The position numbers and the translations under genes are program-made. Of a stretch of DNA of 34,179 nt, positions 16,791 to 25,155 are shown in pieces. Position 1 is the stretch's first letter; each line of letters starts with the position of its first letter. The stretch lies in assembly GCA_902780385.1 (NCBI GenBank), contig CACZFF010000047.1, forward strand, positions 1 through 34,179, read 5' to 3'. A model generated the notes under the pieces. That model was given only the letters and a program-made list of their open reading frames with translations. It did not search any database and was not told the DNA's origin. Origin of the DNA: an uncultured Lachnospiraceae bacterium (GTDB taxonomy: Bacteria; Bacillota; Clostridia; Lachnospirales; Lachnospiraceae).

Positions 16791-18545
16791 ATGAGTGAAA
16801 AAAAGATGATGCTGGGCAATGCCGCTCTCGCGCGCGGCGCATGGGAAGCCGGTGTGAAGGTTTCCTCCGCATATCCCGGAACTCCCAGCACGGAGATCAG
16901 TGAGGAACTTGTCAAATACCCCGGCGTATACGCTGAGTGGGCTCCCAATGAGAAGGTTGCCGCGGAAGTCGCCATCGGCGCTTCCTTTGCAGGCGTCCGT
17001 TCCCTGGCCTGCATGAAGATGGTCGGCCTGAACGTGGCTGCGGATCCGGTCTACTCCGTCTCCTATATCGGAGCGGACGGCGGTCTTGTCTTTGTCGTCG
17101 CCGATGACCCCGGTCTCTACAGCTCCCAGAACGAACAGGACACCCGCCGCGTCTGCCGCGCAGCTGTGGTTCCCTGCCTGGAGCCCGCGGATTCTCAGGA
17201 AGCCAAGGATTTCATGAAATATGCTTATGAGATCAGCGAGAAATTCGACACGCCGGTCATCATCCGCACAACCACCCGCCTTGCCCACTCCCAGTGCGAG
17301 GTTGAGATCTGCGACCGCGTTGAGCCCGAAGACAAAGAATATAAGAGAGATCCCTTCAAGCGCGTCATGATGCCCGGTATGGCCAAGAAGCGCCACCTGG
17401 TCGTCGAACAGCGCATGAAAGATATGGAAGAGTGGGCATGCAGCCAGCCCTTCAACAAGGTAGAGATGGGCGATATGACCATCGACGGCAAGAAGATCGG
17501 CTTCATCACGGACGGTATCCCTTACCAGTATGTCAAGGAAGTCTGCCCCAATGCCTCCATCCTCAAGCTCGGCATGTGCAATCCGCTTCCCAGGAAAATG
17601 ATTGAAGATTTCGCAAAGCAGGTCGACGTCCTCTACATCTTCGAGGAACTTGAGCCTGTCATCGAGGAGCAGGTCCGCGCATGGGGCATCGACTGCATCG
17701 GCAAGGAGCTCTTCACCATTCAGGGCGAGTACAGCGCCAACATGATCCGCGAGCGCGTTCTCGGCATGGATCTTGGTATTGAGCCGACTCCCCAGATCCC
17801 GCCCCGCCCGCCCATCCTCTGTCCCGGATGCCCCCACAGGGCAACCTATTCCGTGCTCAAAAAGCTCAAACTCCACGCAGCAGGCGACATCGGATGTTAC
17901 ACACTGGGCGCCCTGGCACCTCTGGCAGTCGTCGACACCACCGTCTGCATGGGCTCCAGCATTTCCTCCCTGCACGGCATGGAGAAGGCAAAGGGCCACG
18001 ATTATATCAAGAACTGGGTCGCGGTCATCGGTGATTCCACCTTCATGCACACCGGCATCAATTCTCTGATCAACATGTACTACAACCAGTCCCACGGTAC
18101 TGTCATCATCCTTGACAACCGCACGACCGGTATGACAGGCCACCAGGATCATCCCGGAACAGGCAAGACCCTGTCCGGCGAGACCGTCCCGGCCGTCCAT
18201 TTCCCGACTCTGATCAAGGGCATCGGCATCCAGAACGTCAAGGTAGTCAATCCCTTCGACACCGAGGAACTCACCAGGGTCCTCAAGGAAGAGACGCAGA
18301 AGGAAGAACTGTCCGTCATCATCGCCCAGGCACCCTGCGCCCTCCTCAAGAGCGAAGTACATCCCTACAAGGTACAGCCTCTTCCGGAGAAATGTGTCCA
18401 CTGCGGCGCCTGCCTGCAGCCCGGCTGCCCCGCTCTGACAAAGAATGAGGACGGCAGTATCCGCATTGACGCCACTATGTGCAACGGCTGCGGCCTGTGC
18501 ATGAAGATGTGCCGCTTCGGCGCGCTTGAGCAGGTCAAAGCTTAA
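16791..18545 (+). CDS. iorA: Indolepyruvate:ferredoxin oxidoreductase, alpha subunit
   Basis: The 584-residue subunit carries out oxidative decarboxylation of aryl-2-keto acids to acyl-CoA with reduction of ferredoxin. YPGTPSTEI (28-36) belongs to the pyrimidine-binding half, GDSTFMHTG (414-422) with LDNRTTGMTGHQDHPG (441-456) to the TPP/Mg-binding half. The C-terminus has two [4Fe-4S] motifs: Cys535, 538, 541, 546 and Cys564, 567, 570, 574. The ATG at 16791 follows AGGAG; an in-frame start at 16746 lies in the repeat and has no ribosome site. iorB follows 99 bases later. The enzyme is oxygen sensitive, supporting an anaerobic host. Confidence 0.95.
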   Translation: MSEKKMMLGNAALARGAWEAGVKVSSAYPGTPSTEISEELVKYPGVYAEWAPNEKVAAEVAIGASFAGVRSLACMKMVGLNVAADPVYSVSYIGADGGLVFVVADDPGLYSSQNEQDTRRVCRAAVVPCLEPADSQEAKDFMKYAYEISEKFDTPVIIRTTTRLAHSQCEVEICDRVEPEDKEYKRDPFKRVMMPGMAKKRHLVVEQRMKDMEEWACSQPFNKVEMGDMTIDGKKIGFITDGIPYQYVKEVCPNASILKLGMCNPLPRKMIEDFAKQVDVLYIFEELEPVIEEQVRAWGIDCIGKELFTIQGEYSANMIRERVLGMDLGIEPTPQIPPRPPILCPGCPHRATYSVLKKLKLHAAGDIGCYTLGALAPLAVVDTTVCMGSSISSLHGMEKAKGHDYIKNWVAVIGDSTFMHTGINSLINMYYNQSHGTVIILDNRTTGMTGHQDHPGTGKTLSGETVPAVHFPTLIKGIGIQNVKVVNPFDTEELTRVLKEETQKEELSVIIAQAPCALLKSEVHPYKVQPLPEKCVHCGACLQPGCPALTKNEDGSIRIDATMCNGCGLCMKMCRFGALEQVKA

Positions 18546-18571
18546 ATCATCCGAGCTGAAAACGGTACTAT

Positions 18572-18607
18572 TTACTATTCACAATATCTTCGGAACTGTG
18601 ATAGTAA
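18572..18607. repeat. TTACTAT hairpin repeat inside the iorAB operon
   Basis: TTACTATTCACA (18572-18583) pairs with TGTGATAGTAA (18597-18607) apart from one bulged base. The same outer sequence forms the hairpin at 4222-4256. It lies between the iorA stop and the iorB ribosome site. Confidence 0.7.
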
Positions 18608-18644
18608 CTTGCAAAAAACGCACATAGTGGGAATGGAGAATATT

Positions 18645-19211
18645 ATGACAAAGAATATTATGATCGTCGGCGTCGGCGGGCAGGGAACCCTGCTCACCAG
18701 CCGCATTCTGGGCGGCGTCATGGAGAACGCCGGATATGAAGTGAAGGTTTCGGAAGTCCACGGCATGGCACAGCGCGGCGGCAGCGTCGTCACTTTCGTG
18801 CGCTACGGCAAGGACGTGGCCGAACCCATCGTGGAAGAGGGACAGGCAGATGTCCTCATCGCCTTCGAGCGCCTCGAGGCTCTTCGCTATGCCAACTTCC
18901 TCAAAAAGGACGGCGTCCTTATCGTCAACGACTGGCGCATCGACCCCATCAGCGTCGTCATGGGCACTGCCCAATATCCCGAGAACATCATCGAGAATCT
19001 CGAGAGGACCCACACGGTCTACAGGATCAACGCCATGGAGGAGGCCCTCCGCCTGGGCAACTCCCGCGTATTCAACAACATTGTCCTCGGCATGGCCGCA
19101 AAGCACATGGAATTCGACCGCGAAGACTGGCTCAAGGTCATCGAGGCAAAGGTTCCGCCCAAGACTGTCGAAATCAACACAAAGGCTTTCCTGGTCGGCT
19201 ACGAGAAATAA
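18645..19211 (+). CDS. iorB: Indolepyruvate:ferredoxin oxidoreductase, beta subunit
   Basis: The 188-residue subunit is the gamma-domain partner of IorA; the heterodimer forms the active enzyme and CoA-binding site. NIMIVGVGGQGTLLTSRIL at the start and SEVHGMAQRGGSVVTFVRYG are family hallmarks. The ATG at 18645 follows GGAATGGAG; an upstream in-frame TTG at 18609 lies inside the hairpin repeat and was rejected. A strong terminator follows the stop at 19223-19262. Confidence 0.94.
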   Translation: MTKNIMIVGVGGQGTLLTSRILGGVMENAGYEVKVSEVHGMAQRGGSVVTFVRYGKDVAEPIVEEGQADVLIAFERLEALRYANFLKKDGVLIVNDWRIDPISVVMGTAQYPENIIENLERTHTVYRINAMEEALRLGNSRVFNNIVLGMAAKHMEFDREDWLKVIEAKVPPKTVEINTKAFLVGYEK

Positions 19212-19222
19212 AATCTGAATGG

Positions 19223-19262
19223 ATGAGTCAGCGGGGACGGTTCCCGCTGACTCATTTTTTTC
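19223..19262 (+). terminator. Terminator of iorAB built on the GGGGACGG core
   Basis: ATGAGTCAGCGGG (19223-19235) pairs with CCCGCTGACTCAT (19243-19255), loop GACGGTT, followed by a run of eight T. The loop and its flanks reproduce GGGGACGGTTCCC, the core of the long palindrome family. Confidence 0.9.
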
Positions 19263-19332
19263 GGGAGACAGGGGACGGTTCTGTGTCTCCTTTCTCAGCG
19301 AAAAGGAGACACAGAACCGTCCCCTGTCTCCC
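19263..19332. repeat. Long palindromic repeat, GGGGACGG family, copy 3
   Basis: A perfect 31-base inverted repeat (19263-19293 with 19302-19332) encloses an eight-base loop. A degraded extra copy of the right arm continues to about 19368 (CAGAACCATCCCCTGTCTCC, then CCCTGTCTCCCC). Confidence 0.9.
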
Positions 19333-19371
19333 TTCAGAACCATCCCCTGTCTCCCTCCCTGTCTCCCCTTA

Positions 19372-19400
19372 TTGCAGTTTTCGGGCAAATATGAGATGAT
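19372..19400 (+). promoter_or_regulatory. Possible promoter of the LicD gene cluster
   Basis: TTGCAG (19372-19377) and GATGAT (19395-19400) are 17 bases apart. The -10 box is weak; the position, 60 bases before the start codon and after a terminator, supports the call. Confidence 0.35.
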
Positions 19401-19459
19401 AAACAGGACCCGAAGATTCAAATGAACCGCATATTTCTTTGATCCCATCGGAGGTAAGC

Positions 19460-20584
19460 ATGGTAAAACTGCAGATAGAAATACCCGAGGAGTTTTTGAA
19501 GGAAGAAGTTCGCTGCGGCTATACGATTTCCGCAGAGATGAAGAAAGTCTGGGCGGTGGAACTGGATATGCTTCACCTGCTTGACACAGTGTGCAAAAAA
19601 TACGGTCTGCGATATTTCGCGGACAGCGGCACACTTCTGGGAGCTGTGCGCCATCACGGCTTTATCCCCTGGGACGATGACATTGATGTCGTCATGTTCC
19701 GCGACGATTATGAAAAGCTCAAGGAGGTTGCGGAAAAGGAGTTTCAGCATCCTTATTTCTTCCAGACCTTATACAATGACGAGAAGCTGATCCGCGAGCA
19801 TGCCCAGATCCGCAACAGCGAGACCACGGGATACCTTCCCAATGAGGAGAACCGTCCCTACAACAAGGGCCTCTTCCTCGACATCTTCCCGCTGGACATC
19901 CTGCCGGACGACGGCCTCAAGTACAAGATCCACATGGCTAAGATCAAACTGCTCTGGCGGACCATCGAGTACGGAGGCTATGTCAAGGACGCACCCCACG
20001 AGTTAAAGGGAAAAATTTTCCTCCAGGGCACAAAACTTTTATATAAATTCACGGATTACAAGAAGCTTTTCAAAAAATACGAGAAGCTCTGTGCCAGGTA
20101 CAACGACAGCGATTACGACAGAATCAGCTACGTCTGTTTCTCCCGCGGAAAAGAAAAGAACATGTTCCGCAAGGAGTGGTGGGACGAGACCATCGACATG
20201 CCCTTTGAATTTACTACCATTCCCTGCCCGGCGGGCTATGACGGCCGCCTGAAACAGGAATACAAGGACTACATGACGATCAAAAACGTCCCCTCGACCC
20301 ACATCAATGCTTTCGGCGGAACCATCCAGAGTGCTGAAAAGCCCTACGGGGAATTTATCCGCGACAAGCAGGAGGCGGAGGGCAAAAATCCGGATACAGC
20401 CGGTCAGTCAGCAGAAGGCAATCGCCCGGAAGACGCCGGCCGGGCAAAAGCAGATGGAAAAATTTCTTCAAAAAAAGCTTCTCCAAAACAGGAAAAGCCG
20501 GAGAAAAAGAGCCTGAAAGCAGGGCTGAAGCGTCAGAAAAAGGATGGAAAAGCGCTGCTGAAGATCAGAAAGGGAAAGGACTAA
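19460..20584 (+). CDS. LicD family phosphotransferase
   Basis: The 374-residue protein carries the LicD nucleotidyltransferase-fold motif FADSGTLLGAVRHHG followed by FIPWDDDIDVVMF (53-80), with the metal-binding Asp cluster. LicD enzymes transfer phosphocholine, phosphoribitol or similar groups from CDP-activated donors onto surface glycans. The last 70 residues (about 305-374) are Lys/Glu/Ala-rich low-complexity sequence without recognisable fold, an unusual tail for the family. The ATG at 19460 follows GGAGG. The cluster continues with a racemase-family gene 10 bases downstream and a TagD-like cytidylyltransferase that could make its donor. Confidence 0.88.
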   Translation: MVKLQIEIPEEFLKEEVRCGYTISAEMKKVWAVELDMLHLLDTVCKKYGLRYFADSGTLLGAVRHHGFIPWDDDIDVVMFRDDYEKLKEVAEKEFQHPYFFQTLYNDEKLIREHAQIRNSETTGYLPNEENRPYNKGLFLDIFPLDILPDDGLKYKIHMAKIKLLWRTIEYGGYVKDAPHELKGKIFLQGTKLLYKFTDYKKLFKKYEKLCARYNDSDYDRISYVCFSRGKEKNMFRKEWWDETIDMPFEFTTIPCPAGYDGRLKQEYKDYMTIKNVPSTHINAFGGTIQSAEKPYGEFIRDKQEAEGKNPDTAGQSAEGNRPEDAGRAKADGKISSKKASPKQEKPEKKSLKAGLKRQKKDGKALLKIRKGKD

Positions 20585-20594
20585 GGGTACCGGA

Positions 20595-21302
20595 ATGAAA
20601 GACAATTTTGTAATCGGTGTTCTCGGAGGAATGGGAACCTACGCGACGATCCATCTTTTCCGGCAGTATGCGGATGTTTTTCCGGCGGAAAAGGAGTGGG
20701 ACCGTCCCCGGATCATCATAGATAACCGCTGCACCATGCCCAGCCGCGTGCTGGCATTTCTGCGTCACATCAAGGAAGAGGAACTAGTGGAGCAGATGAG
20801 TGATTCCATGCGCCATCTGGTGGATGCGGGCGCTACCAGGATCATCCTGGCCTGCAACACTTCCCACCTTTTCCTGCCGAAGATCTACCGGAATGTCCCC
20901 GAGGCGGAAGACAGGGTCATCCATATCATCCGCGCATGTGTGGACAGGATCAAGGCAGATGGCAGAAAGAGCGTTTACCTGCTCGGATCCGAGGGCACCA
21001 TCGATTCCCATATCTATCAGGATGCCCTGCAGGCGGAAGGAATCGAATGCCTTGTCCCCGCACCGGAAGAATATGCCGATCTGCGCGAGTGTATCGAGGC
21101 GGTCAAACAGGATAAGTACACGGAGGAGGCCAAAAAACTTTTCCTCGGTCTTGTCAACCGCTATGATGCCTGTATCCTCGGCTGCACGGAGCTTCCCATC
21201 CTGTATGAAAAATATGCGGATCAGGTGACCTGCAAAAAGATTTACGATCCCCTCATGACCGCCCTTGAAAAGCTGAAAGCAGAGTACGACGAGGCGGACT
21301 GA
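20595..21302 (+). CDS. Aspartate/glutamate racemase family protein
   Basis: The 235-residue PLP-independent racemase has the paired-Cys site of its superfamily: Cys87 in LACNTSH and Cys197 in LGCTELP. The N-terminal IGVLGGMGTYAT is typical. The substrate may be Asp, Glu or a related acid; it is not the MurI type by sequence character, so a role distinct from core peptidoglycan synthesis is plausible. It starts ten bases after the LicD gene, so the two are probably one transcript, suggesting supply of a D-amino acid for surface modification, which is inference. Confidence 0.85.
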   Translation: MKDNFVIGVLGGMGTYATIHLFRQYADVFPAEKEWDRPRIIIDNRCTMPSRVLAFLRHIKEEELVEQMSDSMRHLVDAGATRIILACNTSHLFLPKIYRNVPEAEDRVIHIIRACVDRIKADGRKSVYLLGSEGTIDSHIYQDALQAEGIECLVPAPEEYADLRECIEAVKQDKYTEEAKKLFLGLVNRYDACILGCTELPILYEKYADQVTCKKIYDPLMTALEKLKAEYDEAD

Positions 21303-21465
21303 GGAGGAAGAGGAGGAAGCGGGTGGACTGAGCCGGTCTGAGCCGGACCTGGCTGCGTATCCGCAAGAACAGACGTCAGCTTCTGAAAAGGTCCTGAGAA
21401 TGATCCGGACAAGCTGAATGAACAGTCCCGCGAGTACATTATTTCTATAAGGAGTGTATATTCAT

Positions 21466-21873
21466 ATGAAAAAAATACTCACCTTCGGTGTATATGATTA
21501 CTTTCATATTGGCCATCTGCGCCTGTTTATGCAGTGCAGACAGTATGCGGATTACCTGATCGTGGCGGTGCAGGATGGCGACTATATCCTGAAATTTAAA
21601 CCCGACGCGCATATTCTCTATTCTACAGAAGAGCGTGTGGAGATCCTCAAGGCTCTGCGTCCTGTCGACGAAGTTGTGGTTTACCAGACCGTCGGCGTGG
21701 AAGCTCTGGAAAAAATTGATTTTGACATTCTTGCCCTTGGTGAAGATCATCGCGGCGGACGCTTCGATGAGTGTGTCAAGTGGTGCGAAGAACACGGAAA
21801 ATCGGTTGTGCGCCTCAAACGGACTCCCAACATCTGTTCCTCCGATATCAAGAAGGAATTGTCCAGGTCGTAA
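21466..21873 (+). CDS. TagD-like cytidylyltransferase (CTP:alcohol-phosphate)
   Basis: The 135-residue protein is a compact nucleotidyltransferase of the cytidylyltransferase family. GVYDYFHIGHLRLF (8-21) carries the HIGH motif, and LKRTPNICSSDIKKEL (117-132) corresponds to the RTEGISTT-type C-terminal motif in a divergent form. It should couple CTP with a phosphorylated alcohol such as glycerol-3-phosphate, ethanolamine phosphate or choline phosphate. The ATG at 21466 was chosen because AAGGAG lies at a normal distance; the GTG at 21454 is too close to it. A 163-base gap with GA-rich repetition precedes it. The CotH gene starts one base after its stop. Confidence 0.88.
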   Translation: MKKILTFGVYDYFHIGHLRLFMQCRQYADYLIVAVQDGDYILKFKPDAHILYSTEERVEILKALRPVDEVVVYQTVGVEALEKIDFDILALGEDHRGGRFDECVKWCEEHGKSVVRLKRTPNICSSDIKKELSRS

Positions 21874-21874
21874 T

Positions 21875-24490
21875 ATGAGAATCAATTACACAATTTTGAA
21901 GGATCTGCTGAGGAAAAGTGCTGTCATATTGATCGTACTTGCCCTGGTGCAGGTCCTTTATATTTCCGAGCAGCCGGTGATCCCGGAGACTTTGGAAGAA
22001 TATACGAAGATAAATGGTTCCAATCCGATCCGCTTTTCCGCAGACAGCGGTTTTTATGAGCAGGGCTTCTCCCTGGAAATGGAAGCGGAGGGCGTACTGC
22101 CGAAAGGCGCCCAAATCCGATATACCCTGGACGGGTCGGAACCGGGGATCCGGTCGACGCTCTATGAGGGGCCGGTCCGCCTGGAAGTGCCAGATGCCCC
22201 TGCCGGGACAGACAAAAAAAGTGTCCCGGACCAGAACACGGACGCAGAAAAGGAAACTGCAGCAGAAGCAGGAGCCGAAGACAGTCAGACAGAAAATATG
22301 CTTCAGGCAGATGAGAAGGGCATTGAGACGGAAGAGCGGGCAGAAGAGTGGACAGAAGAGCGGACAGAAGAGTGGGCAGAAGGGTGGACAGAAGCTGTCT
22401 TTGATTCAGAGGCAGACGATGACAGTGAGGAAATGGGAGAAAGTCTCTCATCCGGCGGCAGACAGGAGACGGATACAGGCGGAGCCAGCTATCTGGCAGA
22501 TAATCCGGCGGCAGGGACCAGAGTCTACACTGTGCGCGCGAAAATTATCTGCGGTGAAGAAGAGACAAGAACGCAATATGCCGTCTATGGAATCGGTACA
22601 GGTGCCCTGCCCGGAGAAGGCGAATACATTGTCTGTGTGGATACTGAAGATGCCAATCTTTATGATTATGACATCGGTATTCTGGTGGGCGGCCGGATTT
22701 TCGATGAACACAAGGGGTCGAAATACCACGGCAACTACATGGAGCGCGGGGAGGAATGGGGCAGACCCTGCCACGTAGCGATCTTTGACGGCCGGGGAAA
22801 TCTCGTGGATGACCGCAGTGCCGGTGTGTTTGTCTCCGGCGGAATGTCGCGGAGGCTGGACCAGAAATCGCTGAATCTGGCATTCGGAGAGCCCTGGTGT
22901 GATGAGGACAGCGACGGGCACCTGGGACTGGATATTTTTCCGGATCCCCTGGAGTCGGAGTATGCCCATGTCGGTTTTTACACCCACCTGAGGCTTCGGG
23001 CACGCAGCCAGATTTCACGCACATTCCGTGAAGAATTAGTCTGTGAGCTTGCCGGCAGGAGCGGAGAGCCTTCCGTTGCCGCTTCCAGATCCGGACTTGT
23101 TTTTCTGAATGGTTCTTTCTATACTCTGGCGGAACTGGAACCGACCTTCAGCAATTCCTACCTGGCCCATCGCTTTGACCTTCCCGAAACAGACTCCATT
23201 GAAAAAAAGAAGGGCAAAGAGAGCAGTGTCTTTAGTAAATTGAATGTGAGCGAGCTGTTTGCCGCAGACCTCACAGAGGAAAAAAACCGTCAGGCCCTCG
23301 AAGCGGCAGTAGACATGGATGATTATCTTCTCTACTATGCCATCAACGTCCTGGACAACAACCTGGACTGGCCGCGCAATAACGTCCAGGCCTGGCGGTA
23401 CACCGGTGAGCATGATCCGTCCAATCCCTATACGGATGGCAGGATCCGGTTTACTGTTTTCGACTCAGACAAGGCTTATAACACGGATTCCTCTCTGGAT
23501 GATAAATTCGGGACCGACAACTTTGTCTCTATGATGACAAACACAAAGCGGGGGTTTGAATCCCGTTTCCGGGATGTAATGAGGGCGGACCCTTACAGGG
23601 AACGCTTCGTGACGATTGTCTGTGATCTGATGAATACCTCCTTTGCAACAGACCATGTCCTTGAGAAAATCAAGGAATATTATGATATGCAGGAAAAAGA
23701 GTACCGGGCCTATTTTTCACCGGAATATATGAGCCTGGTCGAAGAAGATGAAAAAGCAGCGCTCAGGGCTGCCGCAGACTCCAACGATATGACGCGCCGG
23801 GATCTGGAGGAATACTTTGGACTGAAGGACCAGTATACGATGAACCTCTCAGCTTCCGATGGGGTCAATGTCCGCTGGGGCTGCATGTATCTGGCTCCAG
23901 GATCGGAATACTCCTGCCCTTATTACAAAGGTGTCAATATCACTTTTACGGCCTCACCGTCGCCGGGATGGACTTTCGATCACTGGGAGATCAACGGAGA
24001 AGTATTGGAAAGTGCCGGAGATTCTCCCATACTGACTGTCGACACAAGCCGGCTGAAGAGCGGCAGCTGCAGTGTGCGCGCAGCCGCAGTGCGGGAAAAG
24101 GGCGAAAGACTTGTCATTTCGGAGATTCAATCTGCAGGCAGCAGTGACTGGATCCGGCTCTATAATGCCGGAACGACACAGATCAATCTGGGCAGATACT
24201 GTATCTCCGATGATCCGGAAAAACCGGATAAATACCGTCTGCCTTCCGCAGCGCTTTCTCCCGGCGAATCCTGCAGAATCGATTGCAGAGCCAACAATAC
24301 AGGGGAAGCTTTGTGCTGCTGCAATTTCAACCTCTCCAGAAATGAAGTACTCTATCTCACTCCGGACGGGGAAACCGGGCTGCAGGGAGACTCGATCCGC
24401 GTCCCCTATATGAGCGAAGGATGGACTTACGGGCGCAGGGACAACGGCAGCAGCTTTTGCTGGTTTGACCGACGGGAGGATGCGCGTTAG
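21875..24490 (+). CDS. Large CotH-family surface protein with CHB_HEX_C-like and lamin-tail domains
   Basis: The 871-residue protein has an N-terminal membrane segment or signal (about 15-30). A chitobiase C-terminal-like beta domain (about 52-104) seems to continue at 213-242 and is interrupted by about 105 mostly acidic residues. The CotH kinase-like domain spans about 250-610, with GSKYHGNY, SGGMSRRLDQKSLNL, DNNLDWPRNNVQAWRY (494-509) and FTVFDSDKAYN (526-536), which hold the presumed catalytic and metal-binding Asp residues. A beta-repeat-like segment (about 655-740) and a lamin-tail domain (about 745-845) follow. CotH proteins phosphorylate surface proteins. It is translationally coupled to the cytidylyltransferase gene, one base apart. 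Confidence 0.85.
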   Translation: MRINYTILKDLLRKSAVILIVLALVQVLYISEQPVIPETLEEYTKINGSNPIRFSADSGFYEQGFSLEMEAEGVLPKGAQIRYTLDGSEPGIRSTLYEGPVRLEVPDAPAGTDKKSVPDQNTDAEKETAAEAGAEDSQTENMLQADEKGIETEERAEEWTEERTEEWAEGWTEAVFDSEADDDSEEMGESLSSGGRQETDTGGASYLADNPAAGTRVYTVRAKIICGEEETRTQYAVYGIGTGALPGEGEYIVCVDTEDANLYDYDIGILVGGRIFDEHKGSKYHGNYMERGEEWGRPCHVAIFDGRGNLVDDRSAGVFVSGGMSRRLDQKSLNLAFGEPWCDEDSDGHLGLDIFPDPLESEYAHVGFYTHLRLRARSQISRTFREELVCELAGRSGEPSVAASRSGLVFLNGSFYTLAELEPTFSNSYLAHRFDLPETDSIEKKKGKESSVFSKLNVSELFAADLTEEKNRQALEAAVDMDDYLLYYAINVLDNNLDWPRNNVQAWRYTGEHDPSNPYTDGRIRFTVFDSDKAYNTDSSLDDKFGTDNFVSMMTNTKRGFESRFRDVMRADPYRERFVTIVCDLMNTSFATDHVLEKIKEYYDMQEKEYRAYFSPEYMSLVEEDEKAALRAAADSNDMTRRDLEEYFGLKDQYTMNLSASDGVNVRWGCMYLAPGSEYSCPYYKGVNITFTASPSPGWTFDHWEINGEVLESAGDSPILTVDTSRLKSGSCSVRAAAVREKGERLVISEIQSAGSSDWIRLYNAGTTQINLGRYCISDDPEKPDKYRLPSAALSPGESCRIDCRANNTGEALCCCNFNLSRNEVLYLTPDGETGLQGDSIRVPYMSEGWTYGRRDNGSSFCWFDRREDAR
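22331..22394 (+). repeat. 12-base tandem repeat inside the CotH gene
   Basis: Five units of GAAGAG(C/T)GG(A/G)CA run from 22331 to 22390, plus a partial unit. Each encodes four residues (E-E-R/W-A/T), so copy-number change would keep the reading frame. Confidence 0.9.
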
Positions 24491-24559
24491 CAAACGCCCT
24501 GCGTTTGCGGACCTGTCGGCATGGATCATTGCGTCCCGACCGGAATTTGTTTTTTCAAC

Positions 24560-24598
24560 GTTACTTGTACACGCCCTTGATAGGATGTGTGCAGTAAC
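24560..24598. repeat. GTTAC-bounded hairpin repeat after the CotH gene
   Basis: GTTACTTGTACACGCCC pairs imperfectly with GGATGTGTGCAGTAAC. It matches the layout of the hairpin at 3965-4004. The preceding palindrome GCAAACGC-CCT-GCGTTTGC (24491-24509) may end the CotH message. Nothing else coding is seen between 24491 and 24842. Confidence 0.6.
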
Positions 24599-24635
24599 GA
24601 GCAAATTTTTGCTTTTGTTTTTTACGCTTTTTTGC

Positions 24636-24664
24636 TTGCACTGCAGTTTTTTTTATGCTAAGAT
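24636..24664 (+). promoter_or_regulatory. Promoter of the rpsF-ssb-rpsR operon
   Basis: TTGCAC (24636-24641), a 17-base spacer ending in TGC (extended -10 element) and TAAGAT (24659-24664). The leader to rpsF is about 170 bases and contains several small hairpins, e.g. CTGTTT-TGAA-AAACAG near 24775-24790. S6:S18 autoregulatory leaders are known at this place in Firmicutes, but the conserved element could not be confirmed by eye. Confidence 0.75.
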
Positions 24665-24842
24665 ATTCATCCGTGGGATTTATCCCGGAATCATTTTTCC
24701 TTGCTCCTGTGATGCGTGAAACCGGATCACTGTTTTTGCAGAACGGATTGTCCTGATCGATGCGGGACACAGATCTGTTTTGAAAAACAGAGGCTGTTTT
24801 ACGGCGGAAGCGGGGGCCAGAGACCAAAAGGAGGTAAACAGA

Positions 24843-25133
24843 ATGGGTAAATACGAGTTAGCCGTTGTTGTGAATGCGCAGATCGATGATGAAGCGAGGA
24901 CAGCGGTTGTCGACAGATGCAAAGAGCTGATCACCCGTTTCGGCGGTACAGTCGGCGAAGTCGATGACTGGGGCAAGAAGAAACTTGCTTATGAGATCCA
25001 GAAGATGAACGAAGGTTACTACTACTTCATCAAGTTCGAAGCTGAAGGCTCCGCGATCGCCGAGATCGAGAACTTCATGCGCATCATGGATAACGTCCTC
25101 AGATATCTGTGCGTAAAACAGGAAGCGGCCTGA
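24843..25133 (+). CDS. rpsF: 30S ribosomal protein S6
   Basis: The 96-residue protein matches S6, which binds S18 and 16S rRNA in the platform of the small subunit. KYELAVVVNAQIDDEAR at the start, DDWGKKKLAYEIQKMNEGYYY and IMDNVLRYLCVK are typical. AAAGGAGG precedes the ATG at 24843. ssb follows 22 bases later, the usual operon order with rpsR third. Confidence 0.97.
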   Translation: MGKYELAVVVNAQIDDEARTAVVDRCKELITRFGGTVGEVDDWGKKKLAYEIQKMNEGYYYFIKFEAEGSAIAEIENFMRIMDNVLRYLCVKQEAA

Positions 25134-25155
25134 ATAACAGAAAGAAGAGGTCATC

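Noticed and set aside
16686-18401. Long minus-strand open frame opposite iorA
   Set aside because: Antisense shadow of a gene with complete motifs; no start signal.
24665-24842. S6:S18 ribosomal leader RNA
   Set aside because: Position fits and small hairpins exist, but the conserved bulge element could not be identified by eye, so it is not listed as a feature. A covariance-model search would decide.
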